Assembly (NCBI GenBank): GCA_004525685.1
Contig: SPBW01000001.1
Span: 1 to 48,472 of the forward strand
Source of the DNA: Candidatus Atribacteria bacterium
GTDB taxonomy: Bacteria; Bipolaricaulota; Bipolaricaulia; UBA7950; UBA9294
Length of the DNA: 48,472 bases
Direction: 5' to 3'
In this document: one piece after another, positions 16,961-24,715 of the stretch
How positions within the stretch are numbered: position 1 is the first letter of the stretch
Layout of the letters: each line of letters opens with the position of its first letter
Translations under genes and position numbers: made by a program
The notes under the pieces: model-generated
Told to the model about the DNA's origin: nothing
What the model saw: only the letters and a program-made list of their open reading frames with translations
The model's database searches: none

Positions 16961-17878
16961 TCAACTGCTGATTCGTTCCTCGTTCAATGGGTAGTTGAAA
17001 AGACGTTGTCTTGCTGTTGAGACATCCTGTTCGATCTGAGAGCGCAACGCATCGGTGGATGGAAACGCGCGATCGTCCCTGATCCTGTCCAGGATGTGAA
17101 CTTCCAGCGTCTCGCCGTGGAGTGAGCAGTTCGGGAAATCGAGCAGATGAACCTCACAGCGGTGTTCATGCAAGCTTGGCGCGGGATGAGTGCCTACGTA
17201 GAGCAGCCCTGCAGTGAGAATCCCCGTTCCGATCGCATGAACCAGATAGATGCCTGCTTGTGGAAGCAGGATGTGAGGGTCGACGACCAGATTGGCCGTT
17301 GGGAACCCAAGCTGTTCTCCCAGTCGATCACCTTGCACGACATGACCTTGGAGCATGGGCGGACGCCCAAGACATGTTGACGTTTCGTGGATGTTGCCAG
17401 ATCTCAAGGCCTGCCTGATGCGTGTACTGGAGACGACTTGATTCTCGACAAGGACAGAAGGAACGCCGACTACGTGCAGCCCTTTGCGTTTGCCAAGCGA
17501 TCTCAAGGTGTCCAAGTCGCCGCAGCGATCCCGTCCGAATCGAAATGTCTCTCCTTCGACAACCACGCATGCATCGAGCTGCTTGATAAGGATCGATGCC
17601 ACGAACTCTTCGGGATCCATTGAGCGCACGGATTCGAACATCGCGGGATGAATGGCATCGACAAACGTCTTTAACAGGTTGTGTTTTGCAGACGTGGGGA
17701 GCAGCAATACCTGCTCGTCGAGGGCGTGAAGAGCCCATCGAGGAGGCACAGAAAAGGCATAGGCGAGGCTCGGCAGCCCATGTGCCTGGGCTTGGGCTTG
17801 GACTTCACGGAGTATGGCTTGGTGTCCCAAGTGCATGCCATCAAAGGTCCCAATGGTGACGATCCTGCCCTGCTTCAT
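16961..17878 (-). CDS. ribF: Bifunctional riboflavin kinase/FAD synthetase
   Basis: Makes FMN from riboflavin and FAD from FMN. The N-terminal adenylyltransferase domain has TIGTFDGMHLGHQ (near 10-20) and the SSTRIRQAL motif (about 153-161). The C-terminal flavokinase has GDRLGEQLGFPTANL and a final EVHLLDF...LEVHI strand pair. The length of 305 residues is normal. The ATG at 17878 follows GAGGTGG. It heads the eight-gene run ribF-tsaB-rpmB-S1-like-oxidoreductase and diverges from ruvB. Confidence 0.95.
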   Translation of the reverse strand: MKQGRIVTIGTFDGMHLGHQAILREVQAQAQAHGLPSLAYAFSVPPRWALHALDEQVLLLPTSAKHNLLKTFVDAIHPAMFESVRSMDPEEFVASILIKQLDACVVVEGETFRFGRDRCGDLDTLRSLGKRKGLHVVGVPSVLVENQVVSSTRIRQALRSGNIHETSTCLGRPPMLQGHVVQGDRLGEQLGFPTANLVVDPHILLPQAGIYLVHAIGTGILTAGLLYVGTHPAPSLHEHRCEVHLLDFPNCSLHGETLEVHILDRIRDDRAFPSTDALRSQIEQDVSTARQRLFNYPLNEERISS

Positions 17879-17946
17879 ACTCCACCTCGTCTGGGATGAT
17901 ATCACAAGCGTGTTGGGCCATCACATGCGCAATGTTCGATGGGAAC

Positions 17947-17976
17947 TTGAATGGAGTCAATTCCTATCTGTACAAT
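17947..17976 (+). promoter_or_regulatory. Promoter of ruvB, predicted leaderless start
   Basis: TTGAAT (17947-17952), 18-nt spacer, TACAAT (17971-17976). The -10 box ends 8 nt before the ruvB ATG, so transcription should begin at or within 2-3 nt of the start codon. No SD is present. Confidence 0.7.
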
Positions 17977-17984
17977 GCGCCAAG

Positions 17985-18995
17985 ATGAGGACCGAACGAA
18001 TTGCCGGAGCAGAGCCAGAAGATGAGCGGTCAGCCATCAATCTGCGCCCGTCACGTCTTGATGAGTTCATCGGACAGGAAGAGACCAAGGAGAAGCTGCG
18101 TATCTATTTGGCGGCTGCCAAGAATCGCGAAGAGCCCCTAGATCACGTGCTCCTGCAAGGTCCTCCCGGGCTTGGGAAGACGACGTTGGCGCAAATCATT
18201 GCCAGTGAGCTTGGCGTTGACATTCGTATTAGCTCCGGTCCGGCGATTGAAAAGGCCGGCGACCTAGCCTCTATTCTGACCAACATGCGTCCCCATGATG
18301 TCTTCTTCATTGATGAGATCCATCGATTGCGCCGCAATGTGGAAGAGATCCTTTATCCAGCAATGGAAGACTACAAGATCGACATCATCTTGGGCGAGGG
18401 TCCCAATGCCCAGTCCCTACGGATTGATTTGCCTCCGTTCACCCTTATTGGTGCGACGACGCACGCTGGACTGATTTCCGCGCCAATGCGCGATCGTTTC
18501 GAGGTGTCATTCAGGTTGGGGTTCTACTCGATGGAGGATCTGCGAACCATCATCATCAGAGCAGGGCGGATTCTGGGTATCGAAGTCAGCCATGATGGAG
18601 CAGAAGAGCTGGCCATGCGAGCGCGGGGCACACCGCGTATTGCTAATCGATTGTTGCGCCGAACGCGAGACTATGCGGAGGTTCGCGGAGATGGGCATAT
18701 TGATCGTGACATCGCGCGGCGATCTCTTGTGCTTCTGCGAATCGATGAAGCAGGATTGGATGAGCTGGATCATGCCGTGCTCGATGCCCTGATCAACAAG
18801 TTCGATGGTGGCCCTGTTGGCTTGGAGACGTTGGCTGCGTCGCTGTCTGAAGAGCGCGATACGATCACGGATGTGGTTGAACCGTTCTTGCTGCAAGAGG
18901 GATTCATCCAGCGTACACCGCAAGGCCGGATCGCTACAGACCGTGCCTACGTTCACCTAGGAAAGAAGGCGGCTGCCAACCGGTTGTTTGACTAG
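17985..18995 (+). CDS. ruvB: Holliday junction branch migration ATPase RuvB
   Basis: Hexameric AAA+ motor that drives branch migration with RuvA. The 336-residue protein has NLRPSRLDEFIGQ, Walker A GPPGLGKTT, Walker B FIDEIHRL, sensor 1 IGATTHAG, the arginine finger region MRDRFE and the C-terminal winged-helix domain with ERDTITDVVEPFLLQ and GRIATDRAY. The start at 17985 is the family start; the frame is open further upstream but would cross the promoter and the ribF start region. No ribosome-binding site precedes it, in keeping with a leaderless mRNA. No ruvA or ruvC is adjacent. Confidence 0.97.
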   Translation: MRTERIAGAEPEDERSAINLRPSRLDEFIGQEETKEKLRIYLAAAKNREEPLDHVLLQGPPGLGKTTLAQIIASELGVDIRISSGPAIEKAGDLASILTNMRPHDVFFIDEIHRLRRNVEEILYPAMEDYKIDIILGEGPNAQSLRIDLPPFTLIGATTHAGLISAPMRDRFEVSFRLGFYSMEDLRTIIIRAGRILGIEVSHDGAEELAMRARGTPRIANRLLRRTRDYAEVRGDGHIDRDIARRSLVLLRIDEAGLDELDHAVLDALINKFDGGPVGLETLAASLSEERDTITDVVEPFLLQEGFIQRTPQGRIATDRAYVHLGKKAAANRLFD

Positions 18996-19017
18996 CGCCC
19001 TGAACCGTTCGATCCAA

Positions 19018-19527
19018 CTACCGGTGGGGGAGCTTCTTCGCATTGTCGAGGAATTCCCTAATGACGCCCTTGAAGCGAGACCAATCCAGTGCCAAAGCTC
19101 CGGCAATCCAGATCAGGTAGATGAGGGCCGCTCGCGGCGCATTGAGAGAAGCAATGACAAGAGGCAAGGCAACCAAGGGCGTTGCAAACGACATCGTGAT
19201 CATCTTCGATCGGAAGAAGGCAATGCAGATCGCGGCGATGACGATGTAACCAAGGGCAAGCACGCGGTCGATGAACCCTGCCATCACAAGGTAGGCCAGT
19301 CCAGAGAATACCATCATCATGTCGAAGATGAATTCGCGTTCGCCAATCCATGTTGGCGGTTTATGGTACTTGCGCGCCAGTCGACCGTCGAAGATATCTG
19401 TGGTCCAACCCACGATCATCAGAAGAATGACGGCTTCGAGTGCTTGGGGGCCTACGAAGCCAAGCAAGAGGACTGCTATGGCGACAAGCCCACGTGACAG
19501 CGTCAGAAGATCGGGGAGCTTTCTCAT
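19018..19527 (-). CDS. CDP-alcohol phosphatidyltransferase family membrane protein
   Basis: A 169-residue integral membrane enzyme of the family that joins a CDP-diacylglycerol to an alcohol such as glycerol phosphate, serine or inositol phosphate. The signature D44xxD47G48xxAR (51-52) is intact. At the usual spacing the next positions are I61 for glycine and E65 for the third aspartate, with D69 as the fourth, so one metal ligand is changed Asp to Glu. About five or six hydrophobic helices are visible. The ATG at 19527 is 5 nt after GGGTGG; an upstream ATG at 19545 lies inside the -10 box and is excluded. Substrate is not predictable. Confidence 0.8.
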   Translation of the reverse strand: MRKLPDLLTLSRGLVAIAVLLLGFVGPQALEAVILLMIVGWTTDIFDGRLARKYHKPPTWIGEREFIFDMMMVFSGLAYLVMAGFIDRVLALGYIVIAAICIAFFRSKMITMSFATPLVALPLVIASLNAPRAALIYLIWIAGALALDWSRFKGVIREFLDNAKKLPHR

Positions 19528-19543
19528 CTCTACCACCCGCACC

Positions 19544-19572
19544 ATTGTAGAATCTCTGTGCGTGTCTGCCAA
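19544..19572 (-). promoter_or_regulatory. Promoter of the phosphatidyltransferase gene
   Basis: Minus-strand TTGGCA (19567-19572), 17-nt spacer, TACAAT (19544-19549). The predicted start near 19537 leaves a leader of about 10 nt containing GGGTGG. Confidence 0.75.
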
Positions 19573-19595
19573 ATGTGATTGTCCTTGGGACACTG

Positions 19596-19624
19596 TTGGT
19601 TCGTGAGCTCACAATGACTAGAAT
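19596..19624 (+). promoter_or_regulatory. Promoter of the anchored protein gene at 19680
   Basis: TTGGTT (19596-19601), 17-nt spacer, TAGAAT (19619-19624), divergent from the preceding promoter with the -35 boxes 23 nt apart. Confidence 0.65.
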
Positions 19625-19679
19625 GGGTGCAGGGTTGATTGCGTGTCGGAAGCATCGAGTGCAGAAGGAGGCCAAGGGA

Positions 19680-20246
19680 ATGAAGAATGCGCTGATATTG
19701 ACAGGGGTTTGGTTAGGTATACTGGTTACGGCTTACGCGATTGTCTTCTGGGATCAGGGAATCGACCGGCCGCTTCCGATCTCGCTGCTAGAGGAGCAGG
19801 AGCAACTCGCCGAGCCTGCATATGTTCATCCAGATAGACTATTCAGCGCATCGATACCCATGGGCTGGCAGTTGGAGGATGCTATGTCACCTGCGTGGAT
19901 GACGGATCCCAATGAGAACATCATCGTATGGATCATCGCTAGTGAAGCGCTAGAGTTTGCCGATGCACTGGATGCTGCTTTCGCGCAGATCGAGATTGGA
20001 GACGATTTCACCATGGTGTCATCGGTCTCGCTGCCAATTGGCAGTTGGTCGGGCGAGGACGTTCAGGCGACTTATCGCAGTGAGAGTTCCGACGATGTGG
20101 TGACGGTGATGGCTCGACGGCCGGAAGGCTGGTCGATTCTCTTGGTGGCGCGTGGCCCCGATGGAGCCATCAATGCCTTATCAGAAAACCTTGAGTGGAT
20201 CTGGTCTGAGCTTTCGATTCCTGCCGAGGAACTTCTGCTTCTGTAA
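19680..20246 (+). CDS. Membrane-anchored hypothetical protein (possible PsbP/DcrB-like fold)
   Basis: A 188-residue protein with one N-terminal hydrophobic segment (about 4-24) that should anchor it outside the membrane. The remaining domain begins with FSASIPMGWQ, alternates strands and helices, and ends with a helix near LSENLEWIWSEL. The pattern of a pre-domain strand, a PxGW motif and a final helix resembles PsbP/DcrB/Mog1-type domains, but this is a weak fold guess. The ATG at 19680 follows GGAGG and AAGGGA; it is the first good start downstream of the promoter. A strong hairpin terminates it. No function is assigned. Confidence 0.65.
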   Translation: MKNALILTGVWLGILVTAYAIVFWDQGIDRPLPISLLEEQEQLAEPAYVHPDRLFSASIPMGWQLEDAMSPAWMTDPNENIIVWIIASEALEFADALDAAFAQIEIGDDFTMVSSVSLPIGSWSGEDVQATYRSESSDDVVTVMARRPEGWSILLVARGPDGAINALSENLEWIWSELSIPAEELLLL

Positions 20247-20257
20247 GATGAGGCAAA

Positions 20258-20287
20258 CAAGAAGCGAGGCACGCGCCTCGCTTCTTG
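20258..20287. terminator. Bidirectional terminator between convergent genes
   Basis: A perfect 13-bp stem (20258-20270 with 20275-20287) with an ACGC loop, flanked by GAAAC on plus and by UUUGCC on minus. It separates the anchored-protein gene from tldE. Confidence 0.8.
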
Positions 20288-20308
20288 AAACAAGGAACAA
20301 GTGTTCGG

Positions 20309-21649
20309 CTACTCAGCAGTTACGGACACTCCCTCCAAACGCACGTAGGGCAATACAGATGAGAACACCCGCTCTGTCTCTGACGACACGCCGGACAGGG
20401 ATTGAAGAACCTCGAACACATTCCCCGCGATCAGAGTGCCAGTCACGGGTCGATCTAGTTTGCCATTCTTGATCAAGGTCGCTGCCTTGGCTACACCCGA
20501 GAAGTCTCCAGAAATCGGATTGGAGCTGCCTGAGAAGCTGCTCACGAGCAGCCCTTGTTTGATGCCTCCAATCAGCTCTTCCCTTGACGGAATCCCAGGT
20601 TTGATCAGTAGATTCGTAGGGCTGATGTTGGGAACAGATCTGGCTGATCCGCTGCTGTGAGATGTATTGGATGCTCCCATGGCAACGGATGTATAGGTGT
20701 TGTGCATAAGCTGCGAGGCGACACCTGATTCGATCAAATGCACCTCGCGATGAGGCATGCCTTCTCGATCGAATGACTTCGTGGACACGCCGTTTCGTAA
20801 GCGGCCGTCATCCGTGACTGTCAGCGACGTGCTGGCGACCAGATTTCCAAGCGAGTCTCCCCAACGGCTGGCGCCTCGCAGGACATTCTTCGCGTTCAGC
20901 TGAAACGCGAGCACCTCAACGAGAATATCCCTAACGGCTGCAGGTGAGAGAATGATCGGTCCCACAAAGGATTCCCCCCTCTCTGCTCCCAATGAACCAA
21001 GAGCATCCCGACACGCCCGCGTGGCAACCGGGACTACGTTGATCGCGTTCACGCTGTGGGATGCATCGAAGTCGAATGCCATGTTGGAGACCATCTCTTT
21101 ATCCTTCGCGGTCACAATCGCGTGGTAGGTGAAGAGGCTGCTCTTCTCAGTCAGTTCAATGCCCCTGCTGTTGACGATGCAGCGCATCTGCAAATGGGAT
21201 GAGAATGCGCCTCCACCGACAACGAGGCGGCAGTCGATTGCCTCGGCGGTCTCAATCATGCGAATCGCCCGCTGGACGGCGTCTGATATCGAGAACGATT
21301 CCGCGCTGGGGTCGTAGAGATTAGCCACTGGCTCGAATGGGACAGGCGCAGGCAGCACATTATTCACATCCCTGGGCGAGGCCTTGGCCAGCTTGACAGC
21401 ATCTGCGCATGCGGTTTCCAGCTCATCAAGTACGTTGGTGCAGGCGAATCCAACTTGATGATTGATGAAAGCTCGAACTCCAACCATCGTCTCTTGCTGG
21501 CTTGTGGCTGTCTGCAGATCGTGCTTCTCAATATCTGCTGATAGAACTCGCGCGGCTTGCGCGTAGATTTCCACTTCGTCTGCGCCGTGGCGCTTGGTGA
21601 GCTGGAGTGCCTCTTGACAGCGCGCGCGCAATTGGGTTTCGTTACTCAC
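20309..21649 (-). CDS. tldE: TldE/PmbA-type metalloprotease subunit
   Basis: Non-catalytic partner of the TldD/TldE protease, which forms a heterodimer that degrades unfolded peptides and matures some microcin-like peptides. The 446-residue protein has the family's C-terminal beta region with GMPHREVHLIESG, HNTYTSVAMGASNTSHSSG and NPISGDFSGVAKA, and lacks the HExxH of TldD. The GTG start at 21649 sits 5 nt after GGAGGT and overlaps the tldD stop by 4 nt. Ends at a bidirectional terminator. Confidence 0.93.
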   Translation of the reverse strand: MSNETQLRARCQEALQLTKRHGADEVEIYAQAARVLSADIEKHDLQTATSQQETMVGVRAFINHQVGFACTNVLDELETACADAVKLAKASPRDVNNVLPAPVPFEPVANLYDPSAESFSISDAVQRAIRMIETAEAIDCRLVVGGGAFSSHLQMRCIVNSRGIELTEKSSLFTYHAIVTAKDKEMVSNMAFDFDASHSVNAINVVPVATRACRDALGSLGAERGESFVGPIILSPAAVRDILVEVLAFQLNAKNVLRGASRWGDSLGNLVASTSLTVTDDGRLRNGVSTKSFDREGMPHREVHLIESGVASQLMHNTYTSVAMGASNTSHSSGSARSVPNISPTNLLIKPGIPSREELIGGIKQGLLVSSFSGSSNPISGDFSGVAKAATLIKNGKLDRPVTGTLIAGNVFEVLQSLSGVSSETERVFSSVLPYVRLEGVSVTAE

Positions 21650-23037
21650 TGCCGACCTCCGATGGTAGCTTTGCATCGCAGATAAGGGCCACCTGCATCG
21701 ACCTTGGCGGGTTGGCTCTTCCCGCAGGTGCCTGCGCCAAGGCCCCAATGGAAAGCATTGCCAACAGCATCGACGGATCGGAGAACGTCGAACGCGTTCC
21801 CGGAGATGGTAGCGCCTCGAACCAACTCGCCGATCTTCCCCTTCCGAATTCGACGTGCTTCATGAACGCCTAGCATAAACTCGGCGTTGGAATCTGCTTG
21901 TCCGCCGAACCCTAGTCCGCACATGTAATACCCGTCGTCGATACCAGCTATCAGATCTTCGAAAGACGCGTTGCCGGGTTCAATATAGGTATTCCGCATG
22001 CGGATGATCGGTGCATCGCTGTACTCGAAAGCACGCGCGTTGCCTGTTGGCTCGACTCCGAAGTGAGCTGCTGTTTCGCGATTGTGCAGATACGAGCGCA
22101 ACACGCCGTCTTGGATGAGCGTTGTCTTGTGAGTGACAACCCCTTCGTCGTCGACGGGTATTGTCCCGACAGCAAAGGGGCTGTGCTCAGATGCGCCTGA
22201 GTCGACCATTGTTACGAGCTCTGAGGCAACCTTCTGATTCATCTTGTCAGCGGTAATGGCGCCTCCCAGTACGACATCAGCTTCGACGGTATGTCCGATG
22301 GCCTCGTGACTCAGCACTCCCACGAGCCCAGGATCTAGCACCACCGTGGATAGCTCTCCATGCGGATGGGGGGCTGTCAGCTGTTCTACGGCAATCCGAA
22401 CGGCATAGTCAGCCATCTCCTCTGGAGAGAGTTGGCTGAACAGATCGCTCCATCCACCAGCAACGCTGTTTGCCTTCTGACCAAAGCATTGATCGGCGTT
22501 CATCTCGGCCACAGCCATGACACGGAATTCAGGAATGGAAACAAACACGTGGGCGTGGGCACCGTCGCTGGTCACGATGATCTTTTCATCCTGAATCTCT
22601 GCATAGGAAGAGTAGGAAGAGACGATGGTCGAAGCTCCGCCTCGGATTCGCTCATCAATCTTCGTGACCAAGGCAAGCTTCTCCTCAAGTGAGTGTTCGT
22701 CGAGCGGATCACTGGTGGCAACTGGGAATGTTCCTACTCCCATCGTCGCCCTAGCCAGCTCCTTGATTCTATGCTTCTTCGCGCTCGAAGACGTTCGAGC
22801 AGCGTCGCGAGCAGCGGCCATAGTGCGCAGGATGCTTCGCTCCGTTAAGTCGGTTGTGCTGGCGAATCCAAACACGCCGTCGACGAGTGCGCGAACCCCG
22901 ATACCCTGAATTCGCTTGCTTGAAGATTCCTCTAGGATGCCGTTTCGAATCACGATCTGCTTGGTACTGCGTTCCTGAAATCTCAGTTCGATCCATCCGC
23001 TAGAGTGAGAAACGATGCGTGCCAGTAATTCCTGCAT
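21646..23037 (-). CDS. tldD: TldD-type zinc metalloprotease
   Basis: Catalytic subunit of the TldD/TldE protease. The zinc site is HEAIGH (H244, E245, H249) in LVGVLSHEAIGHTVEAD, with the third ligand expected in GTCGK near C438. The length of 463 residues is normal. The ATG at 23037 follows AGGAGG at 5 nt; an upstream start lacks a site. No small precursor peptide gene is obvious nearby, so a general proteolytic role is more likely than maturation of a local natural product. Confidence 0.94.
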   Translation of the reverse strand: MQELLARIVSHSSGWIELRFQERSTKQIVIRNGILEESSSKRIQGIGVRALVDGVFGFASTTDLTERSILRTMAAARDAARTSSSAKKHRIKELARATMGVGTFPVATSDPLDEHSLEEKLALVTKIDERIRGGASTIVSSYSSYAEIQDEKIIVTSDGAHAHVFVSIPEFRVMAVAEMNADQCFGQKANSVAGGWSDLFSQLSPEEMADYAVRIAVEQLTAPHPHGELSTVVLDPGLVGVLSHEAIGHTVEADVVLGGAITADKMNQKVASELVTMVDSGASEHSPFAVGTIPVDDEGVVTHKTTLIQDGVLRSYLHNRETAAHFGVEPTGNARAFEYSDAPIIRMRNTYIEPGNASFEDLIAGIDDGYYMCGLGFGGQADSNAEFMLGVHEARRIRKGKIGELVRGATISGNAFDVLRSVDAVGNAFHWGLGAGTCGKSQPAKVDAGGPYLRCKATIGGRQ

Positions 23038-23185
23038 ACAGCCTCCTAGTGCAATATCCTGCCAAGCTTCTGTCGCGCCCACAAATCAGCATATCAAGAG
23101 TATGTAGCCGTGACGACGATTTTGGTTTACTCAGTCTCGACTTCGGAGCAACCCAGACATGCCCCGTCTAAAGATGCCGACCGTT

Positions 23186-23252
23186 CCTAGCCCGCATGCT
23201 TGAGCGCGGGCTGGGTTCTATGGAATACTGCTTCGCACAATGCGTGCCATAG
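23186..23252 (+). promoter_or_regulatory. Two stem-loops in the leader of the nitroreductase gene
   Basis: A 10-bp stem (23186-23195 with 23206-23215, one G-U) is followed by CTATGG (23218-23223) pairing with CCATAG (23247-23252) around an inner CGCA/TGCG hairpin (23234-23244). The second structure ends 4 nt before AAGGAG. No known riboswitch class is recognised. Confidence 0.35.
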
Positions 23253-23267
23253 CCAAAAGGAGCCACC

Positions 23268-24044
23268 ATGCTGAACAACCCAGTCATCGACGCGATTATG
23301 CGACGAAAATCAATCCGCAAGTACACGACGGAGCAGCCGACAGATGACGTCATTCAAACCATCGTAAGAGCGGGACAACAGGCTCCGTTCGCTGCTCAGT
23401 TGGGGAGTCTTCTCTTGCGACGAGATCTCCAAAAGAACCCCTTCAAAGCGCCGCTGCTGTTCACAATCTGCATCGACATTCATCGAATGGAAGCTGTGAT
23501 GGCGGAGCGAGGATGGCAACGTCGAATGAGCGACATTAGCACCCTCTTGTTAGGAGTCCAAGACGCGTCGTATATGGCTGAGAACATGGTGATTGCGGCG
23601 GAATCGCTTGGCCTGGGAAGCTGCTACTTGGGTGCGGCTCCCTACTACGCCGAACGCCTGATCAAGGAATTTGACCTTCCCGAGGGCGTCTTTCCGTTGG
23701 TGCAATTGACCATGGGATATCCAGCTGAGGATCCACGACCTCGCCCGCGCTACCCACTCGAGTTCACTCTGTTCGAGGATCGGTATCCGCGATTCGAGCC
23801 AGAACAGGTCGCTAAGGCCATGAAGCAGATGGATGATGGCTATTTGGCACAAGATTACTATGCAGAGCGCAATGCCATGATTCCGCTTTCAGAGGACAGG
23901 GAAGAGACGTACACCTTGGAAAACTACTCGTGGACAGAGCACATCTCCCGGAAGCTCGGGCAATGGGGGAGAGATCCGCAGGAGGTTCTGGGTCCGCTAC
24001 ATGCATGCGGCTTCAAGTTGGATGAGGGATCGTCCGGTCTGTAG
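23268..24044 (+). CDS. Nitroreductase family FMN-dependent oxidoreductase
   Basis: A 258-residue flavin enzyme of the nitroreductase superfamily. The FMN-binding opening IMRRKSIRKYTTEQP is near 10-24, ASYMAENMVIAAESLGLGSCYLG near 100-122 is the dimer/FMN helix, and VQLTMGYPAEDPRPRPR near 145-161 is the typical substrate-side end. A C-terminal extension of about 85 residues ends in TEHISRKLGQW, seen in a subset of anaerobe members. Natural substrate is unknown. The ATG follows AAGGAG at 5 nt. It is followed by a tRNA gene with its own promoter. Confidence 0.88.
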   Translation: MLNNPVIDAIMRRKSIRKYTTEQPTDDVIQTIVRAGQQAPFAAQLGSLLLRRDLQKNPFKAPLLFTICIDIHRMEAVMAERGWQRRMSDISTLLLGVQDASYMAENMVIAAESLGLGSCYLGAAPYYAERLIKEFDLPEGVFPLVQLTMGYPAEDPRPRPRYPLEFTLFEDRYPRFEPEQVAKAMKQMDDGYLAQDYYAERNAMIPLSEDREETYTLENYSWTEHISRKLGQWGRDPQEVLGPLHACGFKLDEGSSGL

Positions 24045-24074
24045 AGAATTCGGCATCCACGCGACTGCGTAGGT

Positions 24075-24103
24075 TTGACTCAGAATCGCAACCCTCTTAT
24101 CCT
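24075..24103 (+). promoter_or_regulatory. Promoter of tRNA(CAU) and the RNase H-like gene
   Basis: TTGACT (24075-24080), 17-nt spacer, TATCCT (24098-24103), with the expected start near 24110, 4 nt before the mature tRNA 5' end. A TACAAT at 24107 lies too close to the tRNA to be the better choice. Confidence 0.5.
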
Positions 24104-24113
24104 GCATACAATC

Positions 24114-24186
24114 GGGTCCATAGCTCAGCGGTTAGAGCAACCGGCTCATAACCGGTCGGTCCCAGGTTCGAATCCTGGTGGACCCA
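24114..24186 (+). tRNA. tRNA with CAU anticodon (elongator Met or Ile2)
   Basis: A complete 73-nt cloverleaf: acceptor stem GGGTCCA/TGGACCC with discriminator A, D arm around GCTCAGCGGTTAGAGC, anticodon stem ACCGG/CCGGT with loop CTCATAA (anticodon CAT at 24147-24149) and T arm CCAGG-TTCGAAT-CCTGG. G1-C72 pairing excludes an initiator tRNA. CAU is read either as elongator methionine or, after lysidine modification by TilS, as isoleucine AUA; I cannot decide which. CCA is not encoded. Confidence 0.96.
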
Positions 24187-24190
24187 GTAC

Positions 24191-24715
24191 ATGGATAAGT
24201 TATTCGTTTATATGAATGGTGCAGCCAAAGGGAATCCAGGAATGGCAGCCATTGGCATCGCGATTACGGATCCCGATGGCAACGTCATTGAGGAAATTTC
24301 TCAGCTCATCGGGCGATCCACGACAGAGGTTGCTGAGTATCAGGCGTTGATTGAGGCCTGTAGGTTTGCAGCCGCGCACAAGCCGCAGTCGGTCCTATTC
24401 TTCACGGACAGTCAGAAGGTGGCCAATCACATTAATCGCGTGTTTGAGTCGCGCGCACCGCACATTCAGCGCCTAATTGAGATCGCCATTGGCCTACTCA
24501 ATCAGTTTCCACGCTGGCGCGTGAATTACGTGGACGCTCATGCCAACATGAGAGCACCCCGTCTGGTGGAACAGGCATTCCATCAAAACGTTAGGGTCCA
24601 AGTTGCGCGAGAGCGATTGGAGCTTGTTCTGTATTCGAGGGTTGCATGTCTGTCGGATGTCTCATTGCAGCGGCTGATCGACTTGTCAGAACGACTGTTG
24701 GAAGAGGAAGCCTAG
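24191..24715 (+). CDS. RNase H-like protein with substituted catalytic residues
   Basis: A 174-residue RNase HI-fold protein. The first 130 residues follow the family: YMNGAAKGNPG at 7-17, TEVAEYQAL at 45-53, FFTDSQKV at 70-77 and a final segment near 117-130. Of the four catalytic carboxylates only E49 and D73 remain: the first Asp is N9 and the last Asp, usually in an AD pair, is P123. A 40-residue C-terminal tail follows. It may be catalytically dead, an RNA/DNA-binding protein, or a divergent enzyme. The ATG lies 4 nt after the tRNA, with no ribosome-binding site; dtd follows with a 1-nt overlap. Confidence 0.75.
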   Translation: MDKLFVYMNGAAKGNPGMAAIGIAITDPDGNVIEEISQLIGRSTTEVAEYQALIEACRFAAAHKPQSVLFFTDSQKVANHINRVFESRAPHIQRLIEIAIGLLNQFPRWRVNYVDAHANMRAPRLVEQAFHQNVRVQVARERLELVLYSRVACLSDVSLQRLIDLSERLLEEEA

